Origin: Conoideocrella luteorostrata
Lineage: Eukaryota > Ascomycota > Sordariomycetes > Hypocreales > Clavicipitaceae
DNA: 64,000 nucleotides
Assembly (NCBI GenBank): GCA_032433595.1
Contig: JASWJB010000032.1
Span: forward strand, 1-64,000
Direction of reading: 5' to 3'
Shown: in pieces, positions 25,044 to 35,760 of the stretch
Layout of the letters: each line of letters starts with the position of its first letter
How positions within the stretch are numbered: the first letter of the stretch is position 1
The notes under the pieces: generated by a model
Told to the model about the DNA's origin: nothing
What the model saw: the letters and a program-made list of their open reading frames with translations, nothing else
Databases searched by the model: none
Position numbers and translations under genes: made by a program

Positions 25044-25605
25044 TTGTCGATGTACAACGTGAGTATGCATGGTGTACGAGACGACCACGTAAACCAGTGC
25101 GGCGTCCATCATTGGGTCTGATATGTACTAGCACTAAGTAGATCAATATAAAGAACCTTGCGCAATAAATAAATCTTAGTCAAATAGTTCAACTTTGTGT
25201 GTTTCCTCTATGCTTGCAGTGGCGTAGACAGGGCTCAGACCAGCTTTCAGCTTCCTCTATTCATCCTCCCAAACGCTATTTTTCAGCCGCATCTCCTCAC
25301 GACTTACTTTATCTAATATTTCGCACTATGTTCTAAAGTAACCGAGTATACGGAGTACATAGGAGCCATAGGAGCCAAGTGTTATCCCCCTTGTGCGTTC
25401 CCCGCAGTCATCCACATTCGGTCGGGTCATCGACACAGGCCCCGCCCCACCACCACAGTCAACATCCGATGACTGCCCTTGCCACTACCATTCTATCAAC
25501 CACCACAACTAGTTGGCTAGTTAGGTAACAAGTCAGTTGGTCCGCATCTTCAATCGTCCCTCACCACAACCACCTAACCACCAACCCAGGCATCACACAC
25601 CGACC
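25044..25605. other. Spacer upstream of Med10
   Basis: Contains one ACGGAGTAC motif near 25348-25357 and C-rich promoter-like sequence (25430-25600). No gene seen. Confidence 0.6.
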
Positions 25606-26302
25606 ATGGCACCCGTAGACCGAACCGACCACGACGGTCTAGAGCGTAACGTCCTCCCTCACGCCTCTGCTCTGGCTCTGCTCTGCTCTGCTCTAGAGGC
25701 CCGCCAACACGACCAACTAAGCTAACCCTTCCACCAGAACAACTCAAAGACATCATCCAAGACCTCTACCAAGTTATGGTCCAGGTTTCCACATACGACA
25801 CCACCGGCCGATCCAGCCGCGAAGTCCTCTCCAACGAAATGTTTGTCATCCACCCCTCCCCTCCCTCCCGCACCCAAAACGCCTCAAGAGCAACTTCGTT
25901 TCATCCGTATGCGTCGTGTAACTAACCAGCTCGGCCGGCGGCGGGCCATGCCCTTGGTGCAGAAAAACCCTATCGCAGTCGCTCCAATCCCTTCATGCGA
26001 CGACGTCCTCGCCACACGCGACACTGCCGTCCGTCCCGCCCGAACTTCTGGAATATGTCGAAAACGGACGGAACCCTGATATCTACACACGCGAGTTTGT
26101 AGAGCTCGTAAGGAGGGGCAATCAGCTCATGCGGGGAAAATGTCATGCATTTGGGGATTTTAGAGACGTGCTGGCCCAGGAGATGGCGAGTGCGATGCCC
26201 GAGCTGAGGGCGGATGTTGAGAAGATTTTGAGCGAAACAGGTGGTAAGAGTCTCATGAATGGTTCGGGGACGGGCTCGGCTGATTCTACCTCGGCGTCAT
26301 GA
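25606..26302 (+). CDS. MED10: Mediator complex subunit 10 (Med10/Nut2)
   Basis: Four exons inferred: 25606-25645, 25738-25840, 25891-25906 and 25979-26302, 160 residues. The N-terminal MAPVDRTDHDGLE joins QQLKDIIQDLYQVMVQVSTY, the Med10 signature, then SLQSLHATTSSPHATLPSVP and PELLEYVENGRNPDIYTREF with RRGNQLMRGKCHAFGDFRDV. These segments are strongly conserved in fungal Med10. Exons 1, 2 and 4 are well supported. The 16-bp exon 3 is my best frame-keeping solution (donor GTTTGT, acceptor AAGAG) and is the weakest part of the model. Med10 is a nuclear middle-module subunit linking activators to RNA polymerase II. A short Ser/Gly tail (GSGTGSADSTSAS) ends the protein. Confidence 0.88.
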
Positions 26303-26682
26303 TGAGGCTAAGATAGACAGACAGCGTGATGGTCGGGATTCAGTGTTGGCGACAGATTGTGGTGGGAATGATACCCTGTTGGCTACGACGATAGCTACGA
26401 TAGACAATAAAACAAATTATATCGCAACTGCAACAGTCAAATAACTGATCATAAGATGCCCCGTGGCATCATTCATGTCTACATGCCATCTATCTCTAGA
26501 TCCTTTTTGTGTGCCTCCCACCCCCCGTTCATATACCCTTCCACTCCGGACTCGAGGTCCCATAGGTCCATCATGCTAGACCATTTCCCAAGATCGAATA
26601 AATGAGAGGGGGCGCAAATTTACAATTACATAATAATAACGCCATGTAAATGTTATGTGATGCCTCGTTGCAAACCATATAT
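26303..26682. other. Spacer between Med10 and the DnaJ locus
   Basis: 3' sequence of Med10 and of the opposite-strand locus; C- and AT-rich, no gene seen. Confidence 0.6.
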
Positions 26683-27018
26683 CTATCCAGTTGATTTGGC
26701 CGCTTTACGGCTATTGCTTGTCGGCCGAGCATATCTTAACACATACACCGAAGCCATGCAAAAAATAACAACCACAACCAAGTGTGTCGGCAGCAAAACG
26801 ACGGCGCCCAGTAATATGGTGCCGTAGCGTCGCAATGTACTGATCAGTTGGTCTCTCGAGTCTCGTCGTTGCTGATATTCATGCCTCAGCTTCTCCTTGG
26901 CCGTAGCATGGTCGCCCTGGAAGCGGTGGTGCTTCCAGGATTCGGCGCCATCTTCTACCTCCCACTCAGAGTCTCCTTCTCTCTCGCTTTCCGTCTCCTC
27001 TGAATCAGTTGCGGGTTG
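26683..27018 (-). other. In-frame 111-codon extension downstream of the DnaJ stop, with a membrane segment
   Basis: Immediately after the TGA of the DnaJ gene (27021-27019) the same frame stays open for 111 codons to a TAG at 26685-26683. It starts QPATDSEETESEREGDSEWE, continues with a charged helix-like stretch (ATAKEKLRHEYQQRRDSR), then a clear hydrophobic segment (ILLGAVVLLPTHLVVVVIF, about codons 69-87) and a basic tail. No ATG lies near its beginning. A pyrimidine tract plus CAG (TTTCCTTTCCCCCAG) sits directly at the DnaJ stop and could be a splice acceptor. Options are an alternative 3' exon of the DnaJ gene, stop-codon readthrough (UGA CAA), or the body of a small membrane-protein gene whose first exon I cannot see. 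The protein-like composition is seen directly; the mechanism is inference. Confidence 0.5.
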
Positions 27019-29285
27019 TCACTGGGGGAAAGGAAAGCCGCCACCTCTGCTGTGACCACCGCCACCGTTTCCGAAGCTGAAGGTGGCACCGCCGGGGAAG
27101 CCACCTCCAGGGAATCCACGAGCACCGCCAGGGAAGCCTCCTGATTGTCGGAAGCCGCCGCCGCCGCCGCCCCCGAATCCGCCTTGGTTGCCCATCATGC
27201 TGAACAAGATCTCGGGGTCAATGCCTCCCATGCCACCACCCATGCCGCCTCCACCAAACATGTCTGCCGGGTCAAGAAGGTCATCACCGTTGTCGTAAGC
27301 AGCCTTTTTCCTGCAGAGAAGATTAGCATTGGCATGTGTGGTTCATTTTTTGCCGAAAAACTTACTGAGGGTCGCTCAAGGTTTCATATGCTTCTTGCAT
27401 ATCTTTAAACTTGGCTTCGGCTTCGGGATCGTCGCGGTTCTTATCGGGATGTAGCTTGATGGCCATCTTGCGATAGGCTTTCTTGATGTCATCAGGGCCG
27501 CAATCCTTCTCCAAGCCCATAATCTTGTAGTAATCCTTTCGCAGACTCTTCTTCAGCTCGAGCTCCGCCTTTCGAACCTCACTTGCGATGTTGCGATCCG
27601 TGGGATCAAGCTCCTGAATGGCCTTCCATTCACGAACAGACTCTTCCCAATTTCCAGACTGACCAAGAGCGTTGGCCTTGGTCATTTTCGCCTTAGAGTA
27701 GTCTGGGTTGAGCCTAATGGCCTCGTTGGCATCGGCGAGTGCACCATCGTACTGCTTAAGCTTGATCTTACACTGCGCCCGGTTCTGCAGGAGTATGGCG
27801 TTGATGGACTTATTGGAGGGGTCGATTTCGAGTGCTTCGGAATACTTATCCATAGCTAACTGCCATTGGCGGGCTTGGAATGCTTTATTGCCTTCTTGCT
27901 TCATATTTTCCAATCTCTTCTTTTTTGCCTCTGCTGCCTTCGCTACTGTCAACCACTTCTTGGCATCGGGGAATTCTGAGACGCATTTGAATACGCTGAG
28001 GAATGACTTTATCGCTTCCTCATTTTCACCCAGCTCCAAACGAACCCGGCCAAGAAGAACGAGTGCTTCAGGATCCTGCTTGTTTTCTCGGTACAAAGCG
28101 GATGCAATACTCAGAGCCTCGTTAATATGTTCACCACCCATCTTGAGGTATGCCTCACCGCGCATTAGTTGCCATTGACGGGGCTTAGCGACACCTGGTG
28201 GGAGTTTATGTTCGGCTTCGTTTAACGCCGTATCAACCATGCGATAAGAAGGGCCGCGCTTCAGGATGTCCTGGGCGGCGTTGACGTGTACCAGCATTTC
28301 TTTAGTAGGTTCCATGTCCTTGGCAGATGGTGGTGGCGTGATGCGTCCAAAGGTAGTCATGGCCTCGTCAGGTTGTCCCAGTCCAGTATAAATACGCGCA
28401 AGTCGTAGTAAAACCTTAGGGTTCTGTGAGTCTAGGGCAGCTGCACGACTGCAATCTTTCAAGGCTGCTGCGTAGTTGTAATTGGACATGTGAGCAGCCG
28501 CTCGGTTGTTCAGATAAATTGGTGAGTCGGGGAATAATTTGATGGCTGCCGGGTAGAAAAATTTATGTCAGCGGTTTTTGGTCAAGAGAGGGTAGACATA
28601 TGCACAAATCTTTTTAAATGCATGCTGCAGTACCTTCAGTGTATTGCCTAATGGCCTCATCGAATTTCTTGTCTTTAAAAAATTTGTTCCCAGCAGCCTT
28701 GTAGGCGTCGGCTTCATCCTGCTCAGTGGGCACAGGACTGGAAGGATTTGAGCTGTGCGGCGGCGGAGCGGGAGCCTCCTCATTGTGGTGTCCGTTGGTG
28801 ATGGGAACAGCGAAGTTCGACTGAGCCGAAGAATTCTGATTCTGAGAGGTAGCCGGCGAGGCACCATTGGCCGGTTCCCGGTCGATGTCCATAGGTTCAC
28901 TCATAGTGGAATTGGACAATTTAGATAAGCGACGGCGCTCCTCGGGTGGCAAGTTCAACGGGTGTGTATCAGGGTCAAGTTTGCTGCGCCGTGAAGACGA
29001 AGTCGACGGCTGGGTGGGGTGCCTTGAACTTCTCGTGTTACGTGAAGCAGACGACGACGCCGACTTTTCCGTCTCCCTGGGTTCTCGATGTGATGCGGAC
29101 CGAGAACTTTTTTTAGATGGAGACTTATTATTACTGCCAGACGCTTTTGTGGGCGACGAGGGTTCCGAGTGCGGATGCGCTTGGTGCTGATGGGACAGGT
29201 CGCGCTCGTCGACGCTGGAAGTAGGCGTATGCTTTTTTGACGACGAAGTTGACGACGGCTTTTTGCTCCCACCAAAGAACTTCAT
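27019..29285 (-). CDS. TPR and J-domain co-chaperone (DNAJC7-like)
   Basis: Three exons on the minus strand: 29285-28634, 28545-27366 and 27310-27019; 707 residues. Start [12 protein letters not shown] at 29285 (an upstream TTG is ignored). Residues 1-180 are Ser/Thr/Pro/Arg-rich and disordered. TPR repeats follow from about 190 ([20 protein letters not shown]) to about 540, including [16 protein letters not shown] and [20 protein letters not shown] units. The J domain is at about 554-620, starting [13 protein letters not shown], with the HPD motif at 583-585. A Gly/Phe-rich tail ([20 protein letters not shown]) ends at FPFPQ. The order TPR-J-G/F matches DNAJC7/Tpr2-type proteins, which pass clients between Hsp70 and Hsp90. 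All splice junctions keep frame. The frame continues open beyond the stop (see 26683-27018). Confidence 0.9.
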
Positions 29286-31686
29286 TCTGGGCAAGGCGCC
29301 AAACGGGATCGACTTTGCTGGGCGAGCGGCACGGCCAAACAGTATGGAGTAGCGCTGTCCCGAAACAAGGTTATGCCGGATACTGGAACTCGGAAAGGGG
29401 GGGGTGGCGGCTGTTTATCCGAGCATAGAAGGCTTAAAGGGGGGAACGCAGAAAAATAGCCGTGTGCTGTTAAGGAGGGCTTTCTATGGGCCGTTCCGAG
29501 CAAAGTCTAGCAATCTTTAGCAGTAGAGGGGGGCGAGCAGATAATGGTAAAAATACACTCGTTGATGAAATTATCTCGTAGTCGAGGTCGGCGATTTTTC
29601 GAGGATGCCAGGTTTGCGATCAAGGACGAGGAGAACGGCAAAGAAGAAGAAGGAAGGACCCTGGACCTGTGACGATGTCGGAGCACACAGGAGCAAGCAA
29701 TCAGAGCAAGCAAAGGCGTAAAGAGAGACAAGAAATTGGCAGATCCCCCAGCCCACGACTTATCAGCTGCACAACAAATGACTGGCCACCTTTGACTGGG
29801 CAGCGGCGACTAATTTGTGAGTGGCAGGCAGGGCAGGCAAGGCAGGCAGGCAGGCAGGCAGGCAACTGGTTGGGCACACTCGCGAGTAGATGTGGTCGCC
29901 CAGGACACCGGTGGACAAAATTCGTTCAAAAGATCACGAGTGGTTTAGTTGTCTATTCTGTGCTTTGCAGTCTGTGCTGATGAGCAAGTTGGAAACAAGA
30001 CAGTCGCTGCCGTTCGACCAATTTCCCAGGACGAAGATAGCTATGACTACTCACTCCGCTTGTGGTTCTCCTCTTCTCTCCATCTCCCCACAGGCCCTGG
30101 GTTTCAAATCAAACCATTTTGCTGTTCAGAATAAGAAATGATACGCAGTGTCATGAACGGAAGCCACGGGTACCAATCGATCCCTGCCCCAATGAATAAA
30201 GGGGATTTGTGCAAAGCTTTGTAGCATTGATGGCCATAATGTTGTTGACACTGCCTCCGGAGCACTCAGTCAGTGCAGATGAAAAAAAAAATTTCCCCGG
30301 TCTCAATCCAGCTATTCACGAGGGGCCGGTGTGAGTTTGCGTGCATTTACTCCGTAGTCCTTGACGAAATAAGCCCAACCGTTTGCCACTTCAACCATGT
30401 TCGTCCCATTCTTTTCATCTCGCTTTTTCTTTAGCTGCCTCTCGCCTCTCGCCTCCCGCATCCCGCCTCCCCAGCCTTTTATTTTCTTCTTTGTTTGGTG
30501 TTGTCGCCAATGGCGATGCCTCTAGGCATGTACGTAGCAGTCAGGTAGCGCCCCATCACCCGCGTTGTTGTATCAGCAACCACTCTGCTTGCAGCGCACA
30601 AGCAAAGCTATCCTATCATCATGATGTGACGCCTAAGAGTGGGAACGCACCGGTCCTCAGCGGGCTCAGTTATGCATGCCGCTAAACAAGGGTGTGTGGA
30701 CAAGCCCGCCCCATGTCAGCATCAATCACTTTAACGAGGTTTTGCACTTATCACGAAAAGTTTCTAGAAGGTTCAGTGGGTCGTGACTTCCAGGTTAGAC
30801 GGTCGGCACGGCTGAACCGCTCAAGTGACGTGGAGTGACACATTATTAACACCAAACTAGTTAATACAAAGAAGAACTTGGAGGGGCGGATCAGCCTTGC
30901 GGCCGGTCCTGGCTCAGCACATGTCACTGGCAAGCAGGCTCTGATAACGGCATCACTGAGTGGTGAAGCCACAACTCGGTCATGACTGTTGTTAGCAGCC
31001 AAGAAAACATAGAGCATTATAGAGCTCTCCTCCACCTACGGTTTTGGATTACAGACTACCATGGCAAAATTTTTAATAGTACTAGGTAATTATCTCAGTA
31101 ACAAACGCAGAATCGCACACCCCACACTAAGTTCAAGGCCACCCGCAGTAACCGGGGTACTGTGTGTGATACCGATATGTGGCCGAGTGTACCAGCCGCT
31201 AAGAGATAATAGTTGGTTATCATCTGCAGTTTTATGCCAACACTAGTTCTTCTATCTCCCAGCAGGCAATGATCCACCACCAGTGGCCTTTTCATTTATT
31301 GGCAATATTTGTGCTCGTCTAAATAGTTGGCCGTCGTGTCATTCCGCTCTCCCACCTGCAGGGGGATGCCTACTGGTAAGCATGACCTTGGGCTATTAGG
31401 CGTAACTAATCCCGCCGAAATAATAATCCAGTCGACCCCTCTAGCATTTACACAATCACTGCGTTACGCATCGGCTCAATTGCGTGGTCACGAGAACTAG
31501 GAGCTATGGCATAGTAATGGTATGAACGCCTTTCAAACGACTACTCTCGTGTCGCAAAGTCGGACAAGCTAAAATCATAACGACATGATGCTACAATTCC
31601 ATTTACCTTACCAGTTGTGCGATCCCCCGTGAACACCTGCCCAAATCAATATGTAACCGGTTTACCCCTTCTCTCTCGTCATATGA
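29286..31686. other. Spacer with GGCA repeat, no supported gene
   Basis: Promoter region of the DnaJ gene and about 2 kb of unassigned DNA. It contains GGCA repeats (29823-29864) and one TACTCCGTA motif near 30349. Frames at 30383-31246 are short and unrecognised. Confidence 0.55.
29823..29864 (+). repeat. GGCA/GGCAG microsatellite
   Basis: Interrupted GGCAGGCAGGGCAGGCAAGG run followed by five perfect GGCA units. Confidence 0.85.
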
Positions 31687-32736
31687 TTACTCGGAACTAT
31701 CGTTGGACGGTCCTTCCGTCCCGCCATTGGATCCCGTTATGGAATTGACAAACTCATTATACTTGAACACTTCGCCTTTTTTGGCACCCAGCTGAGCATT
31801 GATATTTCGATTGAAAGCGCGTCTGCCAGTGAAGCCATTGACGATCCGATCAACTTCAGCCGCCGTCAGCGGTTTGTCGCCAGGCTCGGGCGCGGTGTTA
31901 AGCAACGCATCCCTGAGCTCAGCCCAATCAACCTGACCACTATCATCGTCGTCGAAAGCCGAAAACGCCGAAAGCAACTCCGCACTTGGTGATAGTTCAC
32001 AGAGTGTTTCGGCTAGGGAATTAAGAAAAACCGCGAGTGCGATGGTTTGTGGCTTCGAGGGGGGAAAAAATTGCGAAACATCAGAGGCGCTGTGAGGAAG
32101 TCCTGGGCACCAGTGTAAGCACTCTGCGAGATCATCTGGTCGCGCCATCTGGAAGACGTACCTAGCTGGCTCAGCATATCAGTGACATCATCCCGATTAA
32201 CAACACCGTCACAATCACGATCGAGAATTTGGAAGCCATCACGCAATGTTCTAACTTGAGCAGTGTGAAGCTGTGACAACGCGTTTCCACTACCCAATGG
32301 CTGTGTTGCAACCGGCCGTGATTGGTGAGAGAACCTCTGTGTTGATGCAGTCATGCTTCCAGAGGCTTGCCGGCCTGGTGTCCAGCTATCTTGTGGAGTT
32401 GTTGGCGTGCTTGCTCGTGCAAATCGAGAGGCTGCTGCCGAGCCGGCTTTTGTAGGCGAAATGGTTGGTGTTGTGTGTCGCAACGGCGATGGAGAAGCTG
32501 GTGATTCCGGTCGACGAAAGGGAGAGCTGCGAGACGGAGGCGAGCCGTACCCGAGAGGAGATGGCTTATAAGACGTTACAACAGACTGTTTGATATGAGA
32601 AGAGATATTAGAATGAGCCTTTTCACTGTCTTTAGTCAGTGGATTCCAGCTCTTACCATTCTTGTTGTGGCTGTTTCGCCCGATGAGGGATCCTGGTTGG
32701 CCAAGGAACGTGCTGATCGGGGTGGAGTTGCGCGAG
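31687..32736 (-). CDS. EF-hand protein, myosin regulatory light chain-like (5' end unresolved)
   Basis: Two exons are clear on the minus strand, 32736-32162 and 32102-31687, giving at least 330 residues. The first begins after a CCACAG acceptor and must be preceded by a short exon that I could not fix. The N-terminal 190 residues are Ser/Pro/Thr-rich (GYGSPPSRSSPFRRPESPAS). EF-hand 1 is LDRDCDGVVNRDD, followed by the TDMLSQL helix; EF-hand 2 is FDDDDSGQVDWAELRDALL with complete calcium ligands. Between them SQFFPPSKPQTIALAVFLNS is the linker typical of myosin regulatory light chains. The tail contains EVDRIVNGFTGRRAFNRN. The family binds the neck of myosin at the actomyosin ring; whether this protein does so, given its long N-terminal extension, is inference. 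Confidence 0.82.
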
Positions 32737-35700
32737 CTGTGGAATTCAAATCAACAATCGACGCAGTCAAAGACAGAACCCTGATGTGCCTGGAATCTCT
32801 TTCAAATTCACGGACGAGCTTTCGTGGACAGACGAGATATGGAAAGTTGCAAGCAGAGACAGTGATTCCATCACGTAGTTGCGACCTTCTGACTGGCGGT
32901 CACCGAGCGCAAAGTAAACAATCAAAACCATGACAACGGCGCCTTAGACAAAGAAAAGTGGGACAACGATGGCTATACCTGTGGCGCTGGTGTCTGTCAC
33001 AAGCCACAGGCGCCATGCGTCATGAACCGTGCAGCACTGATTCGTTGGACAGTGCCAAATTGTGGGGTTAGGTAGCCCCCTATTTTGCGGCATGTCGTCC
33101 GTCCAGTTTTTAAGCAGGCAATGAGACAACTGGAAGTGCGTTGCTAGATCTGTCGTTTTGTACTCCGTACTAGTACGGAGTACAGGGGTTTGGTTTCGTG
33201 CAGGCATGGGGAAATATCGTTCGTCACTAAGAAAGAGCAAACACCATTGTAGCGTACTTCCTTCTCTCTTCAACAGTCACCAAGATTCATCTTCACAAGG
33301 TATGTCATCAAAGCAGACGGGGCAACTCAGACGGGCTCATCGACCACGCGCTTCTGGTGCTTTACCGTTTCTTCAGAGAAGGGATGGTGAGCGAAGGCCA
33401 TTACTTTGGGGCAGCAGTATCCGGCACCCCCTCTTGCGTTGAAACAGCACCCTTTTTTGGTGGGTGATATTCTATAAGTATAGCTAATGGGCTACTATAT
33501 AAACCGCCTCCTAAGTCCACAAGGTCTTCTACTAACAGGATCTTGAATTTACACACAGCAGTATGGAGTACTCAGTATATATTCAGCGCGTACCAAGTAG
33601 TCAGCGCATAATAGCGTGTAATATAGCATGTGCTAGCTGCATAAAAGCCTCAAAAGAGAATTGCACGTAATAAAGTAAAGAAAAAAAATATAGAGAAATA
33701 TATATATATATACCGTTACATAAGGCCACAACGCAAATTGTTCTGTTAGCGGGGTACAAACCTGGTGCTGGATGAGCTGAAGAGGAGTGCTGGATAACGT
33801 TGCCCTTGCTTTCACTATCCTTATTCCTATCTCGTAGAATCCCAACACGCCCCAAGTACTATGTATCTATGGAGCTACTGAGCCAATTGAATCCAGCAGA
33901 TAAACGGTACTTAGTATACTGGCTATGTTCTATAATACTACAAGTACTCATAGCCCTGTTATTTACACTCGCTGCAGCGCACTTCCTACATTTGGTAGGC
34001 TACCTATACGCAGGGACGGTCACCAGAAGTCACCAGCCAAGACTTGCCCTGGATACATGCTTTCAGCCTCTCAGGACTCCAGGAGATACGGCTCGCAATC
34101 ATCTGTATATGATTAGTGGACAAAATATACGAGTCGCAGTTTGCCAGTTCAGGGCTATCTGCCGGATGAATAACTATCTACTCTATACTCCGCAGGTGCC
34201 GATTTAGTGATGTCCACCACGTCAATTCACGTAAACCACCGCATCCCAACTCTATTTCGCACAGATAGGTCGGAACTCGGCTGGCACTCAAAAGCCAGTC
34301 ATCCTGGTGATCTAATGACAGCCAGCCTCAACACATTTTACAGTCAGGCTCACCTCTTGAAACATTTGTAAGAAAGTGTTTATTTATTTAATCGACAACC
34401 AACAACAGCCCAGCCTTGGTGTGTTTGGACTCCGCTGCGTATCTCTTGAGCAACTGGGCAGTTTGCTGTAAGCGGCAAGCTCGGAGACGATGACAAGCCC
34501 ATCCTCAGAAAAGGAAACAAAGTGATGCCATGTAGATTTGGCCCCTTGGTCTCTGCCATTGCCCGTCAGAGCAGGGGGTGCAATAGGATGAGCGATATCG
34601 TATTACAAACCTGATATTAGTCCGCATCCTTGGTGCAATTCCTCAATGCCAGCAGCTGTTTCATCTTCCCAAGGAGCGAGGCTGCCCTTGCAGAATGTGC
34701 TTGACTCCTCCGTACAAATATTTGTATTCTGCACGATTCAGGTCGTTCCAGCCCCTTGAGCCACTTTTGGCCTCAGAGCGATTTCTGGGGGAAATTGAGC
34801 GTGAGTCCAGATTCCCGTTGCCGCCCAGCTTCTGCGCCCTCCACGGACCTCGGATCGAATTGACTGTCGGAGTTGAGCTTCAATACACGGCGGCAATTAC
34901 AGCTAGTTTAAAGTTTCTTGCTCATGGCCGGCCGCAAGCGTCTGGAGGTCAATGTACCCTGGCCTGGGTACTTCAGTAGCGGCCGACCTCCACTGGCTGA
35001 CCGCCTACTTCTCCGTACCTCCGCGCCTCGCCATCCATTGATCGGACGAGTACTCCGTGCGGTGCGAGCCTTCCCACCAACCAGTCTCGCCGACCTCCTG
35101 CGAACCGCCCCTCCCTCCTCCAATTTGACGGGCTAGGAGCCAAGGGTCTGCTAAATCCCACCAAGGGCCGCCTCTTTCCCCCCACTCCCCCTGTCCCGTT
35201 CTGGATTTCAGGAGTTTGGTGTGTGTGTGATGTGCCTGTCGCAATAACTGGCAGATCATGTCTCGGCGTTACCCCTCGTCCGCAAGCCATCGGTTCATGT
35301 CTTCCCCAAGGTGCTGCTCGGAACCAGCTGCTGTCGCAAATTGACGATCGCCTGTCTCTGTGACTTGTTGGTGTTTGCGGGACAGACACATGGGCAGGCC
35401 TGTCCGGGCATCGCGGGCTCGATATTGAAGCCGTCCGTCGCGGAAACATCAGACATATTGACAGCTGCAGAGCGTCATTATCCAAATTGAATCCCAGTCC
35501 GTCATACTGGGGAGTTATCCGATCGGATAACTGACGAGCCGAGAGCAAACGACCAAGGCAAACACGCGTTCAAACCCCTTTGAAAAAACGGCAAACGACG
35601 TTGTCGGCAGGGGGGAGCACGCACACACACAAATTGCGCTACAGACTCTTTCCGGTTGTCAATTCCAACCCCTTGGAGGAGGAGGCATCATTCTCTTGTC

Positions 35701-35760
35701 TCCTGCTCGCCAATTGGCATCTGACGCCGGCTCCGGCGCAGGGCGGATTGACTGGTCACG
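32737..35760. other. Spacer with palindrome; possible relic, no supported gene
   Basis: Holds the unresolved 5' exon of the EF-hand gene near its left edge. Also contains the perfect palindrome at 33160-33183, an AT-rich stretch (33590-33720) with a TA-dinucleotide run, and a plus frame (33800-34207) with a hydrophobic segment but no recognisable homology. The last kilobase (34700-35760) is GC-richer and is probably promoter/5'UTR of the AFI1 gene; its frames are unrecognised. Confidence 0.5.
33160..33183. repeat. Perfect 24-bp palindrome GTACTCCGTACTAGTACGGAGTAC (two motif copies)
   Basis: Two head-to-head copies of GTACTCCGTACT/AGTACGGAGTAC with no spacer; the sequence is its own reverse complement. 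Confidence 0.92.

Noticed and set aside
32597..32670. Apparent intron (GTAAGA ... GACAG) in the EF-hand gene
   Set aside because: Reading through keeps a single open frame (NGKSWNPLTKDSEKAHS), while splicing would shift frame.
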